Assembly: GCA_018136815.1 (NCBI GenBank)
Contig: CM030936.1
Coordinates: 372,001 to 436,000, forward strand
DNA from: Isochrysis galbana
Taxonomy: Eukaryota; Haptophyta; Isochrysidales; Isochrysidaceae
Length of the DNA: 64,000 nt
Direction: 5' to 3'
The notes under the pieces are model-generated. The model made no database searches. It was not told where the DNA came from and was given only the letters and a program-made list of their open reading frames with translations. Shown here one piece after another: positions 31,336 through 41,289 of this stretch. The position numbers and the translations under genes are program-made. The stretch's first letter is position 1; each line of letters starts with the position of its first letter.

Positions 31336-32322
31336 GCTGGGATGTTAGCCGGTAGTCACCTAGGCGCGACACGGAGGCCATCCGATAGCGGAGGCGCCTA
31401 GGCAAACGTGCTGCCAATGTTACACTGTGTTATCGCAGCTGTATGTATATTATGCTGGCTGCCCCTTCCAGTGCTAACGGCTTCCTTCAGCAAGACCTCT
31501 TCTCAGTTCCCGGCTCATGCTTCTCGTATCCTACCCATGCCCTCGACAACCGTGGGTATCTTTCGAGCGGATGCCTTATAGGCGCGGTCGTGAAGTGCAC
31601 AAGCTTGAGGACATGGGCGGCGTGAATGGTGGAGGCTTGTATCTATTGCGGTGCCTGTAGATCGTGATGAGCGTGAGCCATCACATTCTTCAAGTCATGC
31701 ACTTCCGATCGCCGTGCACGCGGTTGGAGCAGCAAAACGGTTGCCAGCGCAGATCGATAGCGCAAGAAGCATGCGCTTATGCAAGCGTTCGCGGGACGGC
31801 GCAGGGCATCACGTATTCTCCCTGAGGACACGTGCTATGCTGAGGCGCATACGATGCGCTTGTGCTGCTGTCAGTCTTCTCCCCGTGGCCTCGCCGCCCA
31901 AGGCTGGCACATTTCAACTCGTTTCGAGTGTCGCTCGCTCATTCCTTTGTTCTCAATGACCCGCGGAGCATCATGGCATGCGGGTGCGTGCAGGATGATC
32001 CGCATGTGTTTCTTGTCCATGCAGCATGCACTGCGAAAGGGCTAAATATGAATGTGTCATGTCTTGTCGTCGTATTCGTGACGACCTTGCCTTGTTTGGG
32101 GTGAGGGAATGCGCCTTTGTGGGAGTGCATAGAGAGTGCAAGTGGTGGGTGTGGAGCTGTGATGGTTTGCGATCAACTTGTTGTAGTCGTGCTGGGGTTG
32201 CGTTGGATGCTGAAAAGGCAAAAAATCTTGCAATTCGCAGCCACCCCCGCTCCCGGTGAAAAAGACCTAAAGGCGCGGGCCATCAAAAGTCCTGGTGCAC
32301 CACTCGAGCTGACGAATGAGTA
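31336..32322. other. intergenic 3' flank of MYB
   Basis: No gene seen. Confidence 0.35.
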
Positions 32323-32415
32323 AGGGCGGTCAAAAACAGCGATTTTATATTTTAACTTCTAATTCTAAGGGTGAACAAATTGAGCAAGTCAAGATTGAGG
32401 ATTCATCACCAGAGT
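32323..32415 (+). repeat. dispersed repeat C (GGGCGGTCAAA family), copy 1
   Basis: It starts AAGGGCGGTCAAA, then TTTTAACTTCTAA, AAGGGTGAA and CAAGTCAAGATTGAGG. It matches 45007-45127, 46150-46279 and 63266-63335. Confidence 0.65.
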
Positions 32416-32699
32416 TTTGGATATGCTGATGCTGACCGGATAGGTATAACTTGCACATATCCGGTGCCCTTTGGGTCCCAGACCCCCCACGGTAGCCCCC
32501 ACAGCGACGCGTAACAAGAAAACGCGCAAACAAGCCAGAAACAGAAATCACTTATCACTTATCGCGGAGGGTCGACGTCCGACGCGAGAGCGGGTGAGCG
32601 TCGGGTCGCTGCTCGACGCGTCCCCGGTGCAGCGAGCCTCAGCCAGCCACAGCCATGCGCGTAGGCTGCCGGGCGCGCCTCCTACTGCCTCCCATGCCC

Positions 32700-32770
32700 A
32701 CTAACTTTATACTTGGTTGCCACCAATGGGGGGCGATGGGGGGGCACGAGCCCTCCCGCCCTCCCGTCAT
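32700..32770 (+). repeat. 5' end fragment of the 758 bp retroposon
   Basis: ACTAACTTTATACTTGGTTG then a Met/Gly-coding G run and GGCACGAGCCCTCCC match the head of 14456-15213. The 3' part is missing. One stem base is changed (ACTAACT for ACTAAGT), which breaks one hairpin pair. Confidence 0.6.
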
Positions 32771-33727
32771 ATATTCATTCAGAGTCGATTTGTGCACTCT
32801 AGGTGGCGATCGATACAAAGTGCCTTATACCATTGCAGACTAAGTATGGTGTAGTACGGGGGGGTGAGTTTTGAAATGTTTTGTATCTCTTGTTGTTGTT
32901 CTCTTCATCTTCTTCTTGTTCGTCAATAAGCTTAGCTAGGCGCTAGGCGCCTATTGCCGATTGCGACGGCCGTGTCATACGACGGCAGGGCAAAGGCAGA
33001 AGAGGAAGCCGGCCGAACAACATCAATGCACCCACCCAAACCACCGGTGGCACCGCCGGTGGGTTAATTTAGAGTACCGACGCCGTACCGCAGGCCTTTC
33101 TTTGTAGGGCACTACTACAACAGCTACAAGGCGTCATCATCGCGTTGCATAGCCAACAGCCACGTGAAGCAGAACTGCACTTTCCAGTCGGTGAGGGAAA
33201 CGCGTGGCGGCCGCACCGAGGACGCCGCCACCTCCGAGTCTCGTCAGAGTTGCCCAAGGTGGACGAGCCTTCAAGACTAGGTTTGCCCTGCGGCGCATCC
33301 GCGTCTTTACCGCCATTCTCGCCGTTCTGTTCAGTCGCCTAGATAGGTGCGCCTTTAGGCGGCGATGGTGAGTTCCTCGGACTCAACCGCGCCAGGAGGG
33401 ACGGCGCGCTTCTACCCCCTCGGGGTGTGCGCTATCTGAGGGCTCTCGCTGATGCGCGCCGTAGGTGCGCTGCTCCGGACACTTGCTTGAATCACTGTTG
33501 AGCAATGCTTGCTGCAATGGACTAGGTCTCAACCTACCGCGGCCGCCTACACTCACAGTGTTATGCCTCAACATCCCGACGATGCCATACCAAGTAGCAA
33601 GAGCGCCGGCATATGTTGTACGAGGCCTAGCCTGTACTCCTCAGCACTCACATCGTTCCATGGCAGGTCCGAGAGCTCAACGCAGCTTGGTCCACCACTT
33701 TCTCCGCCTCCCCTCCCCCCTCCCTCT
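32771..33727. other. intergenic 3' flank of AFG1
   Basis: No gene supported. Confidence 0.35.
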
Positions 33728-35350
33728 TCACGTGGGCCCTCGTATGCTACACATCTCGGTAATACGAGAAACTGTCCTTCGCAGCATAAACACTTCATCC
33801 TTAGCTGTAAAGAAAGCCGCGAGTTCGCCATCCTGACCATACTTTCCTCCCACTGCCGCCGCCTTGAAAGGCAATGAGTGGTCTCCGGTGTCGTCGATCG
33901 CTACTTCAGCGCCATCCATCATTTCGACGGCCTCGACGCCAGCCTCAAGGAGAGGAGCCACAAGATTGGGAAGAGGCTCAGCCGCGGCAACATGGAGCGT
34001 GCAACGCGCCTCATAGAGCGCATCCACCAGAATGACCAGGCGCCGCGCCTCATTGCGCTCGCGTTTTGTTAGCGTTGGAACACCCACCAAATACACTTCC
34101 TTAAAAGCACGTGCGAGCGCATGATAATCAGAGGCTCCGAGAGGATGACCTCCAGGAGAGGGCGCGCAAAGCTCGTCAAATGTGAACCAGCCAGCGTCGC
34201 CAGCATGAGCACCGACGGACAGTGTCCGCCCGAAACCAACCGGAAGTAAGCGCGCGGGCTCGAGGGTGGCGTCCTCAACACGATTACCTGCAACGTTCTC
34301 ACTGTCACCAGTGGTCTCCCTGCCGCCGGCAGCTGCCTTCACGCTGCTTGCCGCAAGTCGAGCTGACCACCGCTCGCGAAGGGCCGCTTCAGCATGCGTG
34401 CCACTGTGGAATGTGCCGGGTGTCCGCCTAGCAAGCGTTCTCAAGCCTAAGGCCGTGTTGGTGGATGTGCCATTGCAATCGGATTCTACAGGAGGCGGCA
34501 GCGTACGATAGTCAACACTGCCGCCCACCTCCAGTGTCAGCAGGCGCTCCCGCACGAGATCCACAAACGGTTGAAAGTATTTTCTGTTCAGTCCGCGCTC
34601 ATAGAGCTGCTCCGGTGGCCGATTCGACGTGAAGACAACCTCAACTCCGTGCACATCAATCAGCAACTCAAACAGGCGGCACAGGATCATGGCATCAGCC
34701 ACATCCGTCACTTGCATCTCGTCGAGGCAGAGCAACAAGCCAGGTTCCACCAGTTGTGCCGCGACTCGTGTGAGAGGCTCCTCGGGCGAAGGAGGCTGTG
34801 CCATCCCCTCCGAGGTGCTCATGGCATCGCCACCATCCATGGGATCGGACTGTGCCGACACTTCAAGCCGTCCATCTACACGTTTTGCAGAGTCTGTGTG
34901 CGCGCCGGGCCCGGCGACGGGCGCATCCCCGAATCGGAAAATGGGCAGGCCCTGCTCAGTGTACACGACTGACTTGGGCCTCGACGTGTGGATGGCGTGA
35001 AGCCGCTGATGTACCTCGACCATGAGCTCGTGGAAGTGCATTCGACGCTTAGGCCGATTGACCTCGCATGTCTCGTAGAACATGTCCATAAGCATCGACT
35101 TTCCTCCGCCGACGGGCCCGTGAATGTAGACGCCCGATGCCCTTCTGCCGTTGTCCAGGTGTAGCTCCCCGTGCTGCAGCCGCTGGAGGGCTCTGGCTCC
35201 TGCTGCCTGCAGCTGGTCTGCGCAGAGACGGCCAGAGGCAACGCATGCCTCGTAGCCCACGAGAAGCGGCCCAGAGAGGAAGCGGGCGCGGCCAGCGAGC
35301 GTCGCACGGCCGCATAGCATCACACAGCCGCCCGAGCGCGTGTCCCACAC
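33728..35350 (-). CDS. AFG1/LACE1-type mitochondrial AAA ATPase
   Basis: A single 540-residue frame (an internal ATG at 35320 is an alternative start). After a basic, Ala-rich N-terminus that fits a mitochondrial presequence, the AFG1 family order is complete. It comprises GVYIHGPVGGGKSMLMDMFYE (Walker A, residues 78-85), KRRMHFHELMVEVHQRLH, GLLLCLDEMQVTDVADAMILCRLFELL (Walker B, 205-211), VEVVFTSNRPPEQLYERGLNRKYFQPFVDL, FTFDELCAPSPGGHPLGASDYHALARAF, and VYLVGVPTLTKRERNEARRLVILVDALYE. AFG1 proteins are P-loop ATPases of the mitochondrial inner membrane that help turn over or handle respiratory-chain subunits. Length is normal for the family with low-complexity insertions near residues 150-190 and 310-340. 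A (CT)n tract on its coding strand lies immediately upstream. Confidence 0.92.
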   Translation of the reverse strand: MWDTRSGGCVMLCGRATLAGRARFLSGPLLVGYEACVASGRLCADQLQAAGARALQRLQHGELHLDNGRRASGVYIHGPVGGGKSMLMDMFYETCEVNRPKRRMHFHELMVEVHQRLHAIHTSRPKSVVYTEQGLPIFRFGDAPVAGPGAHTDSAKRVDGRLEVSAQSDPMDGGDAMSTSEGMAQPPSPEEPLTRVAAQLVEPGLLLCLDEMQVTDVADAMILCRLFELLIDVHGVEVVFTSNRPPEQLYERGLNRKYFQPFVDLVRERLLTLEVGGSVDYRTLPPPVESDCNGTSTNTALGLRTLARRTPGTFHSGTHAEAALRERWSARLAASSVKAAAGGRETTGDSENVAGNRVEDATLEPARLLPVGFGRTLSVGAHAGDAGWFTFDELCAPSPGGHPLGASDYHALARAFKEVYLVGVPTLTKRERNEARRLVILVDALYEARCTLHVAAAEPLPNLVAPLLEAGVEAVEMMDGAEVAIDDTGDHSLPFKAAAVGGKYGQDGELAAFFTAKDEVFMLRRTVSRITEMCSIRGPT

Positions 35351-35355
35351 GCGGG

Positions 35356-35357
<2 letters not shown>

Positions 35358-35414
<57 letters not shown>
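35358..35414. repeat. (GA)n microsatellite next to the AFG1 start
   Basis: About 55 bp of uninterrupted GA on the plus strand, i.e. CT on the AFG1 coding strand, ending within 10 bp of the start of the frame. Confidence 0.95.
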
Positions 35415-35415
<1 letters not shown>

Positions 35416-36224
35416 CCGCAGGTGCGCTCGCTTCCCGCCTTTTCCAGGAGCTGAGGGGGCAATAGAAGAAAGGAGAGAGAGAGAGGGAGAGGGGAAGAGG
35501 AGGGTACTCGTAGCGCGAGTTTTGTTGTCCGGGTCCCTTCCCGATGCGGACCGTTCACAGTGCAGTGGCGCCTCACACGAGGATCACCTCATACATAGGC
35601 GCTACTCTTTCCTTTGTACAATAAGAGAAGGCGACGGAGTGCTCGTAGCAGCCCCTTATGCGAGAGTAAAGTACTGCTGTCAGCTCTTAGGGGATCAGAG
35701 GATAGTACTACAAACTATGAAGATGGCTCTATAGTGTGTCCTCCAGTTTAGACGGCTGCCAGCAGATCGCCAAGCAACTCAATCTTGCATCTTCGTCGTG
35801 TTTAAATCTCTCTCCAGCACCCTCGATGGCCTCCTGCTCTCCCTGCTGCGCAACCTCTCTGCTCTCTCTCTCTCTGAGTCCCCCCCCCTTCCCCTCTTTT
35901 ATCTCTCCTATTCTCATCTTCTCTTCCACCACTCGTCCCCCTCCTGGGGTCCATCGCCCCCCCCCCCTCTCTCCTCTCTTTCGTCCCACTCCTACTCCTC
36001 TTCTCTACTCCATAGCAATTATCTTCCGAATTCTTCCACCTTCCCCTCGGAAACCCCATTATCTCTCCTCTGCTGCCGGGGAGAGCCCTTTTCGCTCCAG
36101 CTCGCTCTCGCTCTCCCCCTTTCCACGCTTCTTGGGACTTCTTTCACCATTTCTAGCACCTTGCCTCGGCTCCCTCGCCCACTCTCTCACATGATACCTC
36201 TAATACTATCTCCCTCTTGATTTC

Positions 36225-36226
<2 letters not shown>
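35415..36226. other. divergent intergenic region, C/T-rich
   Basis: It lies between the AFG1 gene and the plastid-leader gene, which run head to head. It is pyrimidine-rich on the plus strand from 35810 to 36200. No gene seen. Confidence 0.4.
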
Positions 36227-36267
<41 letters not shown>

Positions 36268-36299
36268 GGGAGGGAGGGAGAGGGAGAGGGAGAGCTAGA

Positions 36300-36383
<84 letters not shown>

Positions 36384-36391
36384 AGAGTGCG
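36227..36391. repeat. (GA)n microsatellite blocks in the leader of the next gene
   Basis: Two long GA runs (about 36227-36260 and 36307-36380) separated by G/A-rich DNA. They end about 12-20 bp before the ATG at 36403. Confidence 0.95.
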
Positions 36392-36402
36392 CGCGGGGAG
36401 AG

Positions 36403-38142
36403 ATGCTCTGCGTCGTCCTCGCCTTCTCGGCGACCTCCAGCTGGTGCGGGGTACGGCCAGGCCTCACGCCGCTGCGCTCCAGCTATGTGGGCCTCTCATC
36501 CCCCTCGAGCGCCCCACCCAGCCGCGAGCAGCGGGCAATGGCAGATAGCTCGGCGCTTCTCGATGCGCTCGATCACTGGCTGCGTAAGCAGAGCATCGCC
36601 ACCGTCCTCCCCAAGGCGCAGGCCAGGCAGCTGCTCCTCGACTTGCGAGACGACCAGCGCTTCTGGGCGCAGCAGCGCAGGCAGTTTGCACGCGCGTGGG
36701 TCCTATTCGAGGCGGGGCTCCGCGCCGAGACGCGTCCTGTTGGCACGCTGCTCGGCAAGGAGACCTCCGCCAAAATCCTTTCCATAGCTGAGGAGATGGC
36801 GACGGACCCGGCGCTCGTTAACGCCGTCGTCAGATCAGAGATTGTCGAGGTGCGGCTCTTTGCTACCCACACAGCCCTTTTGCATGCACGACCCGATTGG
36901 AGCCAGCTGCCACACGCCTCTTTTGCTGAGCTTTACTTGTGGCTGTCCCTCTCGGCGAAGGCGATGCTCGGATATGTTCTCTATAACGGCATAGGTCAAT
37001 TCATGCAGCAAGCCGACTTGATTGGTCTCGCCTTGAACAATGTACCCATCCTCGGCCCACTCCGTGTGCAGCTTTTGGAGCTTGCGAGGTCGAACATGGA
37101 CACCCTCATCGGACCGCAGGTTTGCCAAACGCCCGCGCATGGAACAGATACGGCCGGAGACGCAATGCTCGAGCCTTGCGCAGGCTATTGGTGCAACACA
37201 CTGGCCGACGAGTTGTTACTCCATGGATGCGAAATCGCAGGTGGAACGCTTTCTAGGCGGCTACTCCGCGTCTGCGGCGGAATCTGCGGTGTCCTACGTC
37301 CTTTCTGAGGAAAACACCCCGCAGTTCAAGAAAGCGAGACGAAGGATTGCGCAGAAACTGCTAGACAAGCCCATCTGCGAACTGGTGAGTCTCCCCGCTC
37401 TTGTCTATTGGCCTGTGTGCGTGTTGACATCGGAAGCTGAGTGGGGATGACTGTCGAAACATGGGCTCAGAGGGATTGCTTCTCGGGTGCGTTGGGTACG
37501 ATGTTCTATCAAGTTGCAGATGGAGCAGCTCTTACTGAGTGCACGAGAATTCACATCGCCTACGCGATTAATGCGTGCGTCTCCGTGCATCCTCCACTCG
37601 GCCTTCCGTATTCCCACTCGCACTCATCTTGTGGGGTGTCAAGAGCCATGCACTCCTCCTTGTGCCCGTCTCAGGTCGATGTATCTGACATCGAGGCAGT
37701 GGTGGTTCGTGACTCTATCTGGTCGGCCGTCAGGCAATTTAAACTTCCAAACGAGGGAGAGCTCCTGGACGAATTGTACGCCGAGTTTGGCGATGAGCCG
37801 ATGGACATCCTTCTTCCCAAAGACCAACCCCGTGGCTCGACGCGCCCCCCGAAGAGCGCGCCACTCTTTGAGCGGGGACGCTCCATTCTGCGGGACATTA
37901 TTGCGGGGTTCCTGATTTCCGACGACTGGGCTGGGTGGATCGAGAGTAGAAATGGCTCCCCCGATGAAGAACAGGCTGCGCAGCTGGATGGGTTTGAGGC
38001 GCCACACGCATATTCTGCAAGAGATTCAGCTGTTGCAGAAGAGAGTGATGCGGCTGGGAAGGTTGAGGCTGACGAAATTGAAAACGCTAGCCCGAGCACT
38101 GGGAGCAGCACTAATGTTGCGACCTGGGATGGGTGGGACTAG
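36403..38142 (+). CDS. unknown protein with secretory/plastid leader
   Basis: Three exons, 36403-37119, 37241-37384 and 37675-38142, with two phase-0 GT-AG introns, give 442 residues. It opens with a signal-peptide-like MLCVVLAFSATSSWCGV and a Ser/Pro/Arg stretch, as in proteins imported into secondary plastids. The middle is helical (LDALDHWLRKQSIATVLPKAQARQLLLDLRDDQRFW, LLGKETSAKILSIAEEMATDPALVNAVVRSEIVEVRLF). It includes a moderately hydrophobic segment (YNGIGQFMQQADLIGLALNNVPILGPLRVQLLELARSN). The C-terminus is acidic and Ser-rich and ends WDGWD. I recognise no named domain. The coherent reading across three exons makes it a real gene. A plastid membrane-associated role is a guess from the leader. 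Confidence 0.8.
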
Positions 38143-39084
38143 AATCAACCCCTTCTCTTGGCTCCTAGTGTGCTACTTCTCTCGTCGTCTCGACGACCGG
38201 ATGTCCTGTGTTGTCACGTGCTACTTGTTTTCCGCCTCTTCTCTCTTCTCCGTCATTCGCTACTTCTACTTCCGTATATTACGGATGTTCTCTTGTGTTG
38301 TGCCCTCCGCTTTATTGCTTGCCGCTGCGTTTGTCTAAGTGCCAGATAGCGGCCGCCGTGTGATGTCTTCCTCGAACGGCTCTCACGGTTGACGTTGTCG
38401 TTCGCTCGCTGCCAGGAGCAACACAACATAATGCGCACTTCTCAAGCTTTGGCTGCTTTGCCGGTGGTATGTGGCGGCATGGCACCAGGCGTCTCCTCTC
38501 CGCTCATTTACATTGCTGCTTGTGCCGCCATGCACATGCCATGCATGTTGTGCGTCGTGTTTGAGGATAACGCTCTTCTATGGTGGAACGTATGGACACA
38601 GGCGCATTTGTGCTACTGCTACTATTACCATTTACATCCCAGGAGAAACACCTAAGTTTGTATTACTTCACGTAGGTAGGCGCCTCAACTAAGTTTGTGC
38701 CCTCCCCCTCAGGCGCTCCAATTTCCCTCCGGAGGGCCTGTCGGTCACCCTCAGACTCTGCTTTCTAGCATCATAATGATTAAATTAAATATTAATGTTA
38801 TATCCTAGCCAACCCCACTAGCTAATTGGACACAACTTTTCAGTCCCGGAATCCCGCCATGCCTGGCGAGCCAGGTGTCCGAGTGGTACCGGGGGGAGGG
38901 GGCACTGCCCCCTCCCCTCGATATTTGTCCTCCCCCCAGTGCAAGCACCGACCCTGCGCACCCCAGCACACCCTCTCCTCGAGGCCACGCTGGGGAGAAA
39001 CCCCTTTCGGGTAAAACAACGCAGGGGGGGGGGGGGGGGCACTCGTGAGTTTAGGGGCCTAGAGCGCTAATCTCCCTCGCCCGA
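38143..39084. other. intergenic with G-run
   Basis: No gene supported. AT-rich at 38770-38820; G homopolymer at about 39026-39040. Confidence 0.35.
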
Positions 39085-40263
39085 AGAAGGTGCAACTCGA
39101 GGTTCCCTTTTTTTGTCAGACCCCTCCCGTCTATTTAGGGTATATAATTTCTATCGACCCCTAACTTAGCCCCTAACTTGGACACTCTTCCCACGTTTTC
39201 CCCTGTGCCTTGCCACTCCTTATTTTCGCAGGAGCGGCCGGGGACCAAAGTGACATGGCTCCCATCTTTGGCATATTCATCTCAATTACCTTGGCATCAA
39301 TCATACTTGCATTAGGGGTGGGGACGGGAAAAATCGACTTTTTGAAATTGCACCCAAAATTCCATGCGACGGTACGGAGGGATCCCTCATGATTACATCA
39401 AAGCACATACAAAGTTTCGCGAGCTAATTCTTTCATGGTCACGAGTATGAACGTCTGCAATGCGCCGATTTTTCAGCACTGGACAATGAGTTTTTTTTTA
39501 GTGGTGTTTCTTCGTCGGAGCACCCTCACTTATGCCATGATCATGCAAGTGTTTGAGCTCCTCAAACTTTAGGTCTGACGATAGTCTTGCCCCAAGTCCA
39601 AGTAGTTTTAGGATAGTATTCTGCATTCTTGTCGCAATGACACGACTTTTCACGACGAGTGACGAGTGAGAAAAATCTTAACAAACTAGCCGCTACCGCT
39701 ACTTGCTACTTGCACGGCGCGAGGCAGAGTGCAGAGTGCTGATGATACTCCTATCTACCCGCCCTACCCGCCCGCATCCCCCCTTCCCTTGCGGCCGTGC
39801 GGCAACTTCCAATACCCATTAAGGCCCTCTTCAGCATACGCATACGGCTCGGGGGGGGGTTGAGGCTTAGGGGGAATGGCTATGCTGCGCCGAGCGCCGA
39901 ATCCCTGGCGCGAGCTGTCGCTCATCTTCCTCTTGTGTCGACAGGCTGTCCCGTGTTCGGTCCCTTGGGGCCTAGGCTTACGGAGGTTCTTGTGCGAGGG
40001 CTCGTCTCTAGACCATCTCACTCACGTACGGCTGTGAGCTAGGGTCGGGCGCTGTTAAGTGGGTTGTCAGGGCAAACCTGGGCACCCAAAGCAGGGAGAT
40101 GATAGGGGAGACTGTCAGGGGGAGGGGGGCGGGGGCGGACCGTGGCGAGGCTTCGGCCGTTGATAATGAGGCGGCAATGAGGCTAACATTTTCCGTTGTC
40201 TTCCCCCCCCCTCCGAAGACTACACGGTAGTCTTTATCTTTAAGACTACGCGTTTGCGCAACC
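39085..40263. other. intergenic
   Basis: It begins with a short terminus-like repeat (GTGCAACTCGAGGTTCCC plus T run) shared with 19632. Otherwise nothing is recognised. Confidence 0.35.
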
Positions 40264-40385
40264 GTTAACCCCCGTCAACCCCCTTCCCCTTCCCCAGTTC
40301 CCTCTTTAGCGGAGAAGCTGGTTCCGGGGAGGCCGTGCGCGCTGCTTCGGCCAGGAGTCGGAGAGAAGGGGGCGGGAGACTGTGG
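40264..40385 (-). repeat. retroposon body fragment related to 26823-27029
   Basis: CGTCAACCCCCTTCCCCTTC, CTCTTTAGCGGAGAAGCTGG and GAGAGAAGGGGGCGGGAGAC match the 207 bp insertion at 26823-27029. The terminal tail is not present here. Confidence 0.65.
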
Positions 40386-40746
40386 CTTCTCCTTTGTTCT
40401 AACTTAGCTCGAGATTCCCTCCCTTGCTTCTCGTGTGATCTTTCTTTGATCCACGTCGAGTTTACTGCTAGAAAAGTTTAGCTACCCTAAGTGATGTTTC
40501 GCATATCCAAACCTCTCGCCGCCTGCGCGAGGTCTGCTCCGATGTTTCCAGGTTGAAGTCTTTATCCACATGGGCCAAACAAGGCGGGGGAGTCACTCAC
40601 CGACGCCATGGATTTTCGTGGGGTAGAGGGGGTTCGCGGGGGGGGGGGGGGGGATGTGTGTGGGCAGGTAAGGGGGGTCCGCCTGGGGAATCCTTGGACA
40701 CCCAGGAGGGGTGGAAAATAGTGGTTAAACAACGTGAGTGACTGGC
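40386..40746. other. intergenic with G-run
   Basis: No gene seen. A long G tract lies at about 40639-40652. Confidence 0.35.
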
Positions 40747-41289
40747 CTAGTGCATTGCCACAACACGGCCCAGAGAAAGGCCAATTAGTGCCACATCTCC
40801 GCGCACGGACGACTCGTCACTTTGTGCGGCGAGCGCCGGAGAGACATTCCTCAAATCTGTACCTAGGATATCTAGGGTAGACGTAAACCCATGCTTGCCG
40901 GCCAAGACGTCGGCCGAGCAGCGCGACGCGCGTTCCATGATTATGCCTTCGCAGTACACCACGTCTCTGAACACGGACAACTCGTCACTTTGTGCGGCGA
41001 GCGCTGGAGAGACATTCCTCAAACCCGTACCTAGGGTATCTAGGGTAGATGTCGTAGACCTATGCTTGCCGCTCAAGACGTCGGCCAAGCATCGCGAAGC
41101 GCGTTCCATGATTATGCTTTCGCAGGACACTGAGCTCATGAAGATCGACGATAACCAAGGCACCGTTTCACGACAGAGGGCTGCAGATGCTTAGCAGGCA
41201 CTTCTGCCTGTCCACTTCCAGTACAATGTGCCACAACACAGCCAAGAGAGCAGCCACATAGTGCCACATCACTGCGCACGGACAACTCG
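40747..41289 (-). repeat. two extra tandem copies of the 3' end of the LRR gene
   Basis: Units at about 40800-40970 and 40980-41150 repeat the last part of the LRR gene (about 41280-41450) in the same orientation. Each contains GTGCGGCGAGCGCYGGAGAG, CCTAGG..ATCTAGGGTAGA and the segment for CE(G/S)xIMERxSRCxADV. One minus-strand frame (41163-40747) reads through both copies. Confidence 0.75.

Noticed and set aside
35049-35576. Alternative minus-strand ORF over the AFG1 5' end
   Set aside because: It is a shadow frame; AFG1 motifs lie in the other frame and its Ser/Leu run is only translated microsatellite.
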